Assembly: GCA_965652425.1 (NCBI GenBank)
Contig: CBFGVX010000089.1
Coordinates: 1 to 11,657, forward strand
Length of the DNA: 11,657 nucleotides
DNA from: JANSXG01 sp965652425
Lineage (GTDB): Bacteria; Planctomycetota; Phycisphaerae; Phycisphaerales; UBA1924
Reading direction: 5' to 3'
The position numbers and the translations under genes are program-made. The notes beneath the pieces were generated by a model, which was not told the origin of the DNA, searched no databases, and saw only the letters and a program-made list of their open reading frames with translations. Of the stretch, positions 1 through 5,881 are shown piece after piece. How positions within the stretch are numbered: position 1 is the stretch's first letter; each line of letters begins with the position of its first letter.

Positions 1-80
1 CACGGTAGATACAGCCTATCCGGACGATCCGAACGGCTCAGCTAGTCATGACCCTGAAAAATTTTTCCGGAAATTTTTGC

Positions 81-99
81 AGTCACACTACGTGTGACT
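81..99 (-). terminator. Perfect inverted repeat overlapping the stop of the 134-aa gene
   Basis: AGTCACAC and GTGTGACT form a perfect 8-base inverted repeat with a 3-base loop, and the stop codon of the minus-strand gene lies inside it. On the minus strand it is followed by A/T-rich sequence (GCAAAAATTTCC, then GGAAAAATTTTTC), not a clean T-run. It may be a weak terminator or a protein binding site. Confidence 0.35.
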
Positions 100-487
100 G
101 AATCTGCTCAAAATCAGACTCGGGATCCTTGGAGTAGGTGTCGCTGAACCTCTCGTACAGCTCCATCTGGTCCGGCGAACACTGGCCCCGCATGTACTTC
201 TCCATGCGTAGCACCTTCCCCTTGAGGCTCGCCGCGAGCAGAATCATGTCGATCTTGCTGGCCTGAGCCTGCTGATGCACCAGAACCGTTGTCTGTGGCA
301 GGCGGCAACGGACGCCAGCGAGGACTACCGTCTCGGACCAGCCGTGAGAAGAGGTCATCACAATGCTGCCGGGTGCCCGTGTCGCCATTCCGGCCAGGAC
401 TCTCCGGTATTCCGCGTAGTCGCCAAACAGCTTTGAAGTCGGTGCGACGCGGTTCAGCTGCCAGTCACCTTCTGAACCTCTATGCAT
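83..487 (-). CDS. Small protein, possibly a ClpP-like (Clp protease fold) fragment
   Basis: This 134-residue protein is not firmly recognised. The start at 487 is supported by an AGAAGG ribosome binding site about 8 bases upstream, and no other ATG lies between it and the upstream in-frame stop. Codons favour G or C at the third position, which argues that it is coding. The middle, around residues 45-75, has a serine-containing stretch (SSHGWSETVVLAG) followed by LPQTTVLVHQ. That resembles the 'AG..R..LP...vMIHQ' segment of ClpP-type proteases, with the HQ at the catalytic-histidine position. An acidic ESDF near the C-terminus could stand in for the ERD motif, but its spacing from the histidine is slightly long. 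The ClpP N-terminal half is missing and the nucleophile motif is not canonical, so it may be a remnant, a degenerate relative, or an unrelated accessory protein. It lies in the presumed integrated element and points away from the integrase genes. Confidence 0.5.
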   Translation of the reverse strand: MHRGSEGDWQLNRVAPTSKLFGDYAEYRRVLAGMATRAPGSIVMTSSHGWSETVVLAGVRCRLPQTTVLVHQQAQASKIDMILLAASLKGKVLRMEKYMRGQCSPDQMELYERFSDTYSKDPESDFEQIQSHVV

Positions 488-1057
488 TTTTGAAACCTTC
501 TTGCCGGACCCATGAATGAGGACGAGTCAGCTATCACACGCTGACGCAAGCTTTTCGCGGCGAGAGGACCGGTCCGGCCGAATCATCGAATCCGCGGGAT
601 CACGGTAAATCGAAAATTTCTCACTTCATGACCGCCCCAAAGATTTGTTGAAGTTTCTGACGCTTCGCTATCCAGCCAGACCGCCCTCCTCGCCGAGACA
701 GACCGCGGCGATGAACAGATGCGGGACAGAGCGTCTCCGGTTGAGATCGGTAGGTCGTGGGAGTACTTGGGGCCATGCAGAAGACATTCCGATTCACCAC
801 GGCAGACGGCCATCGAACTGCTGAGTTTCCCGTGGGATCTTCGGCCGCGGCTTCAGTTGACCCGCTGCATCAGCGTGCCGTTTCAAGATGCGACCAACAC
901 AACGCCGTCCCACTGTGTCACGCATAGCTCTTAGCCCCGCCGGCCAAGCCCTCGTCACCGCGGGTGCAGCCCGCCGATCATTTCACAGTCTGGAGGGATT
1001 CCGGTCGCATCGACGGCCGTTGCCGGTCGCGTATCAGATGGTTGAGTAGCTGCGGTT

Positions 1058-1077
1058 TCCGCGGCATACGCCGCGGA
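1058..1077. repeat. GC-rich perfect hairpin (8-bp stem, 4-base loop)
   Basis: TCCGCGGC and GCCGCGGA pair perfectly around an ATAC loop. No T-run follows immediately. It lies directly before a second hairpin (1081-1108) and about 175 bases before the HTH gene start, so it may be part of a structured RNA or a binding site. Confidence 0.5.
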
Positions 1078-1080
1078 GCC

Positions 1081-1120
1081 CTCCGCAACGCGTCGCTGTT
1101 GCCCGGAGAGGCAGATTTTT
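1081..1120 (+). terminator. Possible weak intrinsic terminator upstream of the HTH gene
   Basis: CTCCGCAAC (1081-1089) pairs with GTTG (1098-1101) and CGGAG (1104-1108), leaving a two-base CC bulge and an 8-base loop. Seven bases later there is a run of five T (1116-1120). The bulge and the gap before the T-run make it weaker than a textbook terminator. It would insulate the HTH gene promoter from transcription entering from the left. Confidence 0.3.
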
Positions 1121-1130
1121 CTCGAACCTG

Positions 1131-1160
1131 CTGAAAGTGAGAGATTGTATGAAGTAAAAT
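1131..1160 (+). promoter_or_regulatory. Candidate sigma-70-like promoter for the HTH gene
   Basis: CTGAAA (1131-1136) and TAAAAT (1155-1160) are spaced 18 bases apart at the start of the most AT-rich stretch of the window. They lie just upstream of a 25-base palindrome and about 90 bases upstream of the HTH gene start. The -35 match is modest, and Planctomycetota promoters are poorly defined. Confidence 0.3.
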
Positions 1161-1175
1161 GTGCACTAAGTTCTA

Positions 1176-1200
1176 CTCCAAAAAATATTATTTTCTGGAG
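1176..1200. promoter_or_regulatory. 25-base near-perfect palindrome, candidate operator
   Basis: Two 12-base arms (starting CTCCA, ending TGGAG) around a central T match at 11 of 12 pairs. The interior is entirely A/T apart from the mismatch. It sits between the candidate promoter and the ribosome binding site of the HTH gene, a natural place for autoregulation by that small DNA-binding protein. It could also act as a hairpin in the leader RNA. Confidence 0.45.
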
Positions 1201-1251
1201 TTATACGAGTCGTTTAAAAACTTTTTTCAATGTTTCCTGAAAGGAGATCGA

Positions 1252-1587
1252 ATGTCCGACCTTGTAAATCGCCCCGCTCCAAGCATGGCTATTCCAAAGC
1301 TCTCATCTTTCGGCGTCCCGGCTGGCGACACACCTCAGTCCGCGATGGGTCCGGATGTCCTGCCGATTGGCGAGCACGGCCGCATCTTCACCCGCTCCGA
1401 AGCGGCCGAGGCTCTCAGAATGAGCGAGCATCAGATGTACAACCTCAGGCGAAACGGCGAAATCAGGTTCTTCAAAGTCGGTTCGGCCGTCTATTTCACC
1501 GAAGCGGATCTCGCCGACTTCGTCAGCCGCCGCCTGGCCGACAGCGAGGCCGACGCCAGCCGTACAGCATCCGGATCAGCCAACTGA
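1252..1587 (+). CDS. Small helix-turn-helix (HTH_17 / excisionase-type) DNA-binding protein
   Basis: This 111-residue protein has a MerR-like winged-helix domain of the HTH_17/excisionase family at about residues 45-93: IFTRSEAAEALRMSEHQMY, then the LRRNGEIRFFKVGSAVYF wing, then the TEADLADFV helix. The N-terminal 44 residues are Pro/Ser-rich and probably flexible, as is the Ala/Ser-rich tail. The start at 1252 is chosen over an upstream in-frame ATG at 1159 because AAAGGAGAT sits at the right distance; the upstream extension is AT-rich and would read through the palindrome. Members of this family in this position usually act as recombination directionality factors (excisionases) or as small repressors of the element. 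The recombinase follows on the same strand after about 190 bases, which supports a joint role in integration and excision. Which of the two roles applies cannot be told from sequence. Confidence 0.85.
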   Translation: MSDLVNRPAPSMAIPKLSSFGVPAGDTPQSAMGPDVLPIGEHGRIFTRSEAAEALRMSEHQMYNLRRNGEIRFFKVGSAVYFTEADLADFVSRRLADSEADASRTASGSAN

Positions 1588-1690
1588 TCATCGACGGCTC
1601 ATCGCGTTCTACAGCTCGCGGGACCGCCCTCTTATTCAGCGTGTAGCCCACTTCGTAGCAATAGCCCCAGGCACCTAACGGAGACGCCAT

Positions 1691-1831
1691 ATGCGGTTAC
1701 GGATCAACATCACTCATCCATACGCCGCCTTGTCCACCCGCGACGCTGGCTTGGCCGCGATGAGGTACCGATACCGTGGCATCACTTCAGAAGACCGGAA
1801 AGAGGTCTTGGAGAATCGCATTCCGATATAA
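1691..1831 (+). CDS. Possible 46-codon leader ORF overlapping the recombinase start
   Basis: An ATG at 1691 has GGAG seven bases upstream (1680-1683). It opens a 46-codon frame (MRLRINITHPYAAL...) that ends at TAA 1829-1831, 56 bases inside the recombinase gene in another frame. I recognise no family. If translated, its ribosomes would cross the weaker GTG start of the recombinase, which could couple or restrain recombinase synthesis. It may also be chance. Confidence 0.25.
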   Translation: MRLRINITHPYAALSTRDAGLAAMRYRYRGITSEDRKEVLENRIPI

Positions 1832-2909
1832 CGGCGGGCAAAAAGCGTTCCGCTTCCCGGGGACTGCCCGCTTCGCCAAGACGGTCCTTGCCCACACCGA
1901 AAACATCTTGGAGGCTCGCAAAGGGAACATTCCCCTCGACTCGTCGAGTACTGCCTGGCTTGAGCAGCTCAGCGATGACATGTACGGCAGATTGGAAGGT
2001 GCGGGTCTCGTCAGGTCCAGAACCAAGCGTCGCGAGCAGACGCTCAGCGACTTGACGACCTTCTTCCTTGAGCAAGCCGAGGTCGCGGAGGGGACCAAGA
2101 AGGTCTATCGCCAGGCCATCAGATCGCTCCACGACTTCTTCAGGGAGCACAAACCCATCTCGGAGATCACGACGATGGACGCTCAGGCTTGGCGGACCGA
2201 TCTCACCAAGAAGGGTTACGCTGACGCAACCCAGTTCAAGCGAATCAACACGGTCAAGACCATCTTCAACCGTGCGGTTGATTGGGAGCTGGTCGGAGCT
2301 TCGCCGTTTCGGCACCTCAAAACCGGCTCCCAAGAGAATCCCGACAGGCAGGAGTACGTGCCCGTTGATGTGATCAACGCGGTGCTGAAGGTCTGCCCGG
2401 ACGATGAATGGCGTTGCCTGATCTGCTTGGCTCGATTCGCCGGGCTCCGCTGCCCTTCCGAGATCTCGCTGCTCCGTTGGGAGCATGTCGATCTCCAGGC
2501 CCGCCGCATGACGGTCCTGAGCCGGAAGACCAAACGGTACAAGGGAGGCGACCGCCGCGAGGTCCCGATCGTTCCGCAGTTGTTCGATGTCTTGTCCGCC
2601 CTACACCGTGAACGCACTTCCACCAGCGGACCGGTGGTCCCTCGAGTTGCAGGCCGCTCCAATATCAACCTTCGGACCCAGTTCGAGAAGTTCATCAGAC
2701 GGGCGGGGCAGGAGCAGTGGGAAAAGCTGTTCCAGAACCTCCGAGTGTCCGCGGAGAACGATTTCCAGAAGACCTGCAGGCCGGCCGCGGTCAGGAAGTG
2801 GATGGGACACAGTGCCCAAGTCGCTGCGAGACATTACGAGATGGTCCTCGACAGCGACTTCGACGATGCGATCCGCGTCGACCCCGAGGACAAATCCGGC
2901 CCGAGCTGA
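1776..2909 (+). CDS. Tyrosine recombinase / phage-type integrase
   Basis: This 377-residue site-specific recombinase would cut and rejoin DNA at the element's attachment sites. The N-terminus (VASLQKTGKRSWRIAFRY) is the usual beta-strand arm-binding start. A SAM-like core-binding domain spans about residues 88-175 and the catalytic domain about 195-365. Visible active-site elements are Arg225 in AGLRCPSE, a lysine in SRKTK (251 or 253), Arg323 in QNLR, His345 in WMGHS, and the nucleophile Tyr354 in ARHY. The first residue of the HxxR box is Gln320 rather than the usual His. Planctomycetal integrases commonly read HNLR here. Translation starts at GTG with GAGG about 10 bases upstream. The gene points at a tRNA-Val gene about 380 bases downstream and follows an excisionase-like gene, which supports a role in moving this element. 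The reading frame is intact and of normal length. Confidence 0.93.
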   Translation: MASLQKTGKRSWRIAFRYNGGQKAFRFPGTARFAKTVLAHTENILEARKGNIPLDSSSTAWLEQLSDDMYGRLEGAGLVRSRTKRREQTLSDLTTFFLEQAEVAEGTKKVYRQAIRSLHDFFREHKPISEITTMDAQAWRTDLTKKGYADATQFKRINTVKTIFNRAVDWELVGASPFRHLKTGSQENPDRQEYVPVDVINAVLKVCPDDEWRCLICLARFAGLRCPSEISLLRWEHVDLQARRMTVLSRKTKRYKGGDRREVPIVPQLFDVLSALHRERTSTSGPVVPRVAGRSNINLRTQFEKFIRRAGQEQWEKLFQNLRVSAENDFQKTCRPAAVRKWMGHSAQVAARHYEMVLDSDFDDAIRVDPEDKSGPS

Positions 2910-2976
2910 GCGATCGCCCCGCTCGGAATCCACCCGCCGCTTGTCGAAGCGACGGACCAATCAGAAGCTGATGATC

Positions 2977-3007
2977 GCCGGCGGACCAATGGGGCCGCCG
3001 GCTTTTT
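2977..3007 (+). terminator. Strong intrinsic terminator after the recombinase
   Basis: GCCGGCGG (2977-2984) pairs perfectly with CCGCCGGC (2995-3002) over a 10-base loop and is followed at once by five T (3003-3007). It lies 67 bases after the recombinase stop and ends that transcription unit before the attachment region. Confidence 0.85.
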
Positions 3008-3134
3008 CGTTGCATGCCCAGCATGGGCAGAGGCGGCGGATCCGCGACCCCCGGCCGCTCGATCCAAGGGGGACGGCGGAAAACCAAAACACTCATCCGC
3101 TGCGGGGGCGAGCAGAAAGCGAAGCCCCGCCAGG

Positions 3135-3167
3135 GTGGCAACAAAGTGGCAACAAGGTGGCAACATT
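3135..3167 (+). repeat. Three tandem 11-base repeats, candidate recombinase arm sites
   Basis: Units at 3135-3145, 3146-3156 and 3157-3167 share GTGGCAACA and differ only in the last two bases (AA, AG, TT). A looser fourth copy, CCGGCAACAGC, follows at 3169-3179. The 11-base period is about one helical turn, so proteins bound to each unit would line up on one DNA face. Position, about 125-155 bases from the tRNA 3' end and beyond the int terminator, fits arm-type sites of a tyrosine recombinase. Confidence 0.7.
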
Positions 3168-3252
3168 TCCGGCAACAGCCACGCTGTGACCTGATGTGAC
3201 GGAAACGCAAGAAGATATGGAAGTGCTTTTCTGACAGGGGCTTATACGCTTC

Positions 3253-3269
3253 TGGCACATTGCGTGCCA
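3253..3269. repeat. Inverted repeat close to the tRNA 3' end
   Basis: TGGCAC and GTGCCA are perfect 6-base arms around a 5-base ATTGC spacer, 20 bases from the tRNA 3' end. As transcript downstream of the tRNA (minus strand) it would form a hairpin but has no T-run, so it is more likely a protein site or an RNA processing signal than a terminator. Confidence 0.4.
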
Positions 3270-3289
3270 CCCTATCACATACCTCAAAG

Positions 3290-3363
3290 TGGGCGATACT
3301 GGATTCGAACCAGTGACCTCATCGATGTCAACGATGCGCGCTAGCCAACTGCGCCAATCGCCC
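3290..3363 (-). tRNA. tRNA-Val (anticodon GAC)
   Basis: Read on the minus strand, this 74-base cloverleaf is complete. The acceptor arms GGGCGAT and ATCGCCC pair fully, the D-stem is GCGC/GCGC with GG in its loop, and the anticodon stem is CATCG/CGATG around TTGACAT, giving anticodon GAC (valine, GUC codon). The variable loop is AGGTC, and the T-arm is ACTGG/CCAGT with loop TTCGAAT. The discriminator is A, and the 3' CCA is not encoded (CTT follows). The 3' end faces the recombinase gene, as expected for a tRNA used as an integration site. No second copy of the tRNA 3' end was found elsewhere in the window, so the other att site would be to the left, outside it. Confidence 0.96.
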
Positions 3364-3386
3364 GGATCCGCTCTCGCGGGTCGGGA

Positions 3387-3416
3387 AGGATACACCAAAT
3401 GTTGGTGTGGAGGCAA
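3387..3416 (-). promoter_or_regulatory. Candidate promoter of tRNA-Val with internal inverted repeat
   Basis: On the minus strand TTGCCT (3411-3416) and TATCCT (3387-3392) are 18 bases apart, placing the start of transcription about 15-20 bases before the tRNA. The spacer holds a perfect 7-base inverted repeat, ACACCAA-atg-TTGGTGT (3392-3408), which could be an operator or chance. The promoter lies just after the acylase gene on the same strand. Confidence 0.4.
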
Positions 3417-3426
3417 GCGTGGGGAT

Positions 3427-3673
3427 TCATTCGGGCCGCGGTGTCAGGATCAGGACGCTGGTGACCTCGCTCGGCAGCAGAGGGAGCGGCTCTCCGGATT
3501 CCCAGGCGGCCTGCTGGTCGCGGAAGTGGCGGTTCAGGGGGCGTCCGGACTGGCCTCCGGGCATATGGATCAGGCCGTGCTCAAGTCGTCCGGGGCTGAT
3601 GGCAAAGCGTTCGCTGGCCCCGAAGGTCGGGGTCGCGACCCGGACCGAACTCGGGTCGCCGCTCGCGGCGGAG
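3427..3673 (-). pseudogene. Displaced C-terminal end of the acylase gene (other frame)
   Basis: In the frame one base off from the acylase gene, this stretch reads AASGDPSSVRVATPTFGASE and then a PGGQSGRPLNRHFRDQQ motif and WESGEPLPLL, ending at TGA 3427-3429. That is the expected C-terminus of a penicillin-acylase-family beta chain (GGQSG..., a Y/F-x-DQ, then W..G...PL). It has no start or ribosome binding site of its own. It therefore belongs to the acylase gene immediately upstream and is separated from it by a one-base disruption within about 3661-3680. Confidence 0.85.
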
Positions 3674-5776
3674 TGCCGCCGGGGCCAGAGCCGCGAACGG
3701 GTGGCGGATGCGGGACAGGTTCCGCGCGCCCCACTGCGTCTCGATGCCGCCACCGGCGCCCTCGCCCATTTCGTGGACCATGCGGACGAACACCCATGTT
3801 TGAAGAGCATCCCAGCTCGTGTGGTTCGTGCCGAGCAAGTGCTCTGGCTTCTCTTCGAGGAGGCGGAGGACCGGTTCGTCCGCGCTGTACGAGGAGTAGG
3901 TCCAACTGCTCTGGTAGTAGTCCGAGACCGCCCGGATGATCGGGTCGAGCGCTTCACGGTGCAGACGGGATCTGTAGCCTTTGAGCAGGCGGAACCCGGG
4001 CTGGTCCGCGTTCGATGTGCCGTCCCACGACTTCACGATCTCGATGGCGCGATCGACGAGCGCATCGTCTTCATCGAAGTGTTCCATCGCGGCGAGCAGA
4101 TGATCGCGGTACGGTTCGAACAGCGAAGCCCGCGTGTCCAGAGCGACCTCGAAGACATCGCTTTCCCCCCACTGCTTCGCGCTCGAGAGCAGTTCCCTTA
4201 TGCGCTGAGCGCGCACACCCAGCGCGAACCCTTTGCCGTGCGGCGCGCTGCCTGCATTGGCGGAGAGCACTCGGTTGTTCGCGGTGAACAGAAACCCGGA
4301 CTCGGGACGAACGATCTGCGGCCGGGCATCCCCTTCGAGGTTGCCCTTCCAGCCGATCATGCCGTCGACCCAACGCGGATCGATCTCGCCCTCAAAGCCG
4401 AACCGGTCGGGGATGAACCCGGCGATGGTCCACGCGATATCGCCGTGCGCATCGGCCATCACGATGTTCTGAGCAGGGCCGCGCCAGTCTCGCGCGATGA
4501 CGAGGCCCTCTTCCAGCGTGTTCGCCCAGGGCAGATCGAGCAGGCGGAGGTTGGTGTTCTCGGGATCCAACGCGCCCCAGCGCATCGCGAGGGGGGTTCC
4601 GTCGGGAGCGACATCGGTGATCGGCCCCCATCGGGTCACCCGCACATAGAACCCGCGGGAATCGGCATCCGGCAGTGTATCGTCGATGACTTCGCGCCGG
4701 ATCTGGAACGCTTCGGAGCCGTCGGCGACGCGATACCGGCTCGCGTCACCCGGCATCGTTTCAACAGGGACAAGATCCACGAGATCCGCGGTGAGGTTCG
4801 TGAAACCCCAGGCCAGCGCATCGCTCGATCCGGCGACGATTCCCGGTATCCCCGGCAGCGACACGCCGGCGACGGTCCGCCTGCGCCCATCGCCCGGATC
4901 CCATTCGATCGCAGCGCGATACCAGATGTTGGGCAACATCAAGGGCAGATGCATGTCGTTGGCCACGACAGCCCCGCCGTGCGATGTGCGTGAACCCGCC
5001 ACCGCCCAGCTGTTCGAGCCGAGCACCGCAAGCCCCGTGTCGATTTCGAGTTGTCCGCGAAACGATGATGGAGGCGCCGAAGCAGAGAAGACCTTCGGGC
5101 CGGGAACGGCCAGGGGCCTGTACCCGCCGGTCGGATCGGCCTCACTTCCATCGAGCGGAGCATCGAAACGCGTCATGGGCGGCGACAGGAACTCGACAAG
5201 CTCGGGCGGGAGCGCCTCGCGGACCGCGTACAGATTCAGATCTTCGACATCGCCGCTGCGCAGCATATAAGTCATGTAGAGAAGCACGAGGATCGAATCT
5301 TCGGTTCCCCACGACTCCGGCTGAACCCCGAGCAAGCCGTACTCAAGCGGCGGGGACTGCAACTCGGCGAGCGCGGTATTCACGCCTTCGCGGTACGCCA
5401 CCAACCACGCGAGATGGTGCGCGGGCAGTTGCTCCAGAACTTCCCGCGCGATCGCCTCAAACCCGTAGACCCGCATCGCCGTGTCCATGCCGACCGTGTC
5501 CGGGCCCACAATCTCAGAAAGCCGACCCGAGGCCTGTCGCCGGATCATGTCCATCTGGAAGTACCGCTCCCTCGCGTGCAGGTAACCAAGCGCACGCGAA
5601 GCATCGGTGTAGGAGTCGGCAACAATCCGCGGCACGGCGTACGGATCGAACTCGACGCGGACCGGTGCATCGAGCGAACCGAGTTGAGCCGTCTCGACGG
5701 GCGGCTCAAAGCTCGCATCCACCTGGCGAGCACAAAGAGCAGCGATGCACACCGCGGCCGCAATCTTCATCAGCAT
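3581..5776 (-). CDS. Penicillin acylase-family Ntn hydrolase, frameshifted near the C-terminus
   Basis: This is an exported acylase of the penicillin/AHL acylase family, which cleaves amide bonds after self-cleaving into alpha and beta chains. A signal peptide (MLMKIAAAVCIAALCARQVDA, cut near residue 21) leads into GYLHARERYFQMD and RRQASGRLSE, the alpha-chain signature. LGSNSWAV holds the autocleavage site Gly253|Ser254, with Ser254 as catalytic N-terminus of the beta chain. ANDMHLPLMLPNIWY, WGFTNLTADLVDL and FLFTANNRV (the oxyanion-hole asparagine region) follow. The start at 5776 is preferred over an ATG at 5830 because of GGAGG eight bases upstream and the signal peptide that follows. After RIRHPFAALAP the frame runs into non-homologous Arg-rich sequence and stops at 3581, whereas the true ending lies in the next frame down to 3427. 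Removing one base would give a 782-residue protein of normal family length. Substrate unknown. It is a recent pseudogene, a sequencing error, or a truncated variant. Confidence 0.9.
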   Translation of the reverse strand: MLMKIAAAVCIAALCARQVDASFEPPVETAQLGSLDAPVRVEFDPYAVPRIVADSYTDASRALGYLHARERYFQMDMIRRQASGRLSEIVGPDTVGMDTAMRVYGFEAIAREVLEQLPAHHLAWLVAYREGVNTALAELQSPPLEYGLLGVQPESWGTEDSILVLLYMTYMLRSGDVEDLNLYAVREALPPELVEFLSPPMTRFDAPLDGSEADPTGGYRPLAVPGPKVFSASAPPSSFRGQLEIDTGLAVLGSNSWAVAGSRTSHGGAVVANDMHLPLMLPNIWYRAAIEWDPGDGRRRTVAGVSLPGIPGIVAGSSDALAWGFTNLTADLVDLVPVETMPGDASRYRVADGSEAFQIRREVIDDTLPDADSRGFYVRVTRWGPITDVAPDGTPLAMRWGALDPENTNLRLLDLPWANTLEEGLVIARDWRGPAQNIVMADAHGDIAWTIAGFIPDRFGFEGEIDPRWVDGMIGWKGNLEGDARPQIVRPESGFLFTANNRVLSANAGSAPHGKGFALGVRAQRIRELLSSAKQWGESDVFEVALDTRASLFEPYRDHLLAAMEHFDEDDALVDRAIEIVKSWDGTSNADQPGFRLLKGYRSRLHREALDPIIRAVSDYYQSSWTYSSYSADEPVLRLLEEKPEHLLGTNHTSWDALQTWVFVRMVHEMGEGAGGGIETQWGARNLSRIRHPFAALAPAALRRERRPEFGPGRDPDLRGQRTLCHQPRTT

Positions 5777-5804
5777 GGCGAATTCCTCCGTGCGGGGCGG
5801 GGCG

Positions 5805-5833
5805 ATTGTAGCGGGCAACCCGCTGCGCACGAA
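5805..5833 (-). promoter_or_regulatory. Candidate promoter of the acylase gene
   Basis: On the minus strand TACAAT (5805-5810) is a good -10 match about 29 bases before the acylase start, with a poor TTCGTG (5828-5833) 17 bases further up. The upstream gene's terminator ends at the same place, so the acylase would need its own promoter here. Confidence 0.35.
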
Positions 5834-5857
5834 AAAGGACGCCGCGGCTGCGGCGTC
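5832..5857 (-). terminator. Intrinsic terminator of the sugar dehydrogenase gene
   Basis: On the minus strand GACGCCGC, a four-base loop AGCC, and GCGGCGTC form a perfect 8-base stem (5838-5857), followed by C and five T (5832-5836). It lies 24 bases after the stop codon at 5882 and separates this gene from the acylase downstream. Confidence 0.88.
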
Positions 5858-5881
5858 ACTGGTAGCTCTGCGCTCGCATGT

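Larger units (their letters stand above)
488..1157. other. Gene-poor stretch between the 134-aa gene and the HTH gene
   Basis: I find no convincing gene in these 670 bases. The best small candidate is a plus-strand 50-codon ORF at 775-927 beginning MQKTFRFTTADGHR, but it lacks a well-placed ribosome binding site and its second half looks random. A 76-codon minus-strand ORF at 583-813 also lacks one. The stretch contains a 10-base palindrome (GGACCGGTCC, 566-575) and the two hairpins near 1058-1108 listed separately. It could hold decayed genes of the element or a regulatory or untranslated region. Confidence 0.4.
3008..3289. other. Presumed attachment region between recombinase terminator and tRNA-Val
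   Basis: No gene is seen in these 282 bases, but they are dense in short repeats. These are an inverted repeat TGCCCA-gca-TGGGCA (3015-3029), three tandem 11-base units (3135-3167), two TGTGAC copies ten bases apart near 3184-3199, and an inverted repeat TGGCAC-attgc-GTGCCA (3253-3269) about 20 bases from the tRNA 3' end. Such clusters between int and a tRNA gene usually hold recombinase and excisionase binding sites. The assignment is inferred from position. Confidence 0.5.

Noticed and set aside
583..813. Minus-strand 76-codon open frame in the gene-poor stretch
   Set aside because: No ribosome binding site, no recognisable motif, mixed codon use; not supported as a gene.
775..927. Plus-strand 50-codon open frame starting MQKTFRFTTADGHR
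   Set aside because: The first residues look protein-like, but there is no well-placed ribosome site and the rest is unremarkable; kept only as a note in the region entry.
3135..3167. Tandem repeats considered as a CRISPR array or plasmid iterons
   Set aside because: Units are only 11 bases with no spacers, so not CRISPR; no replication gene is nearby, and the position favours recombinase sites.
1..3289. Second copy of the tRNA-Val 3' end (far att site)
   Set aside because: I looked by eye for the T-arm and acceptor sequence and found no copy, so no att pair is claimed inside the window.
3093..3416. Minus-strand open frame of about 107 codons across the tRNA
   Set aside because: Its middle (WRSWLARIVDIDEVTGSNPV) is just the translated tRNA-Val gene, a well-known artefact.
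3655..3690. Programmed ribosomal frameshift in the acylase
   Set aside because: No slippery heptamer, internal ribosome-like site or downstream structure that matches known programmed-shift signals; a mutation or read error is simpler.
3407..4993. Long plus-strand open frame opposite the acylase
   Set aside because: Antisense frame produced by GC-rich codons; no motifs, no ribosome site, and the opposite strand has clear acylase motifs.
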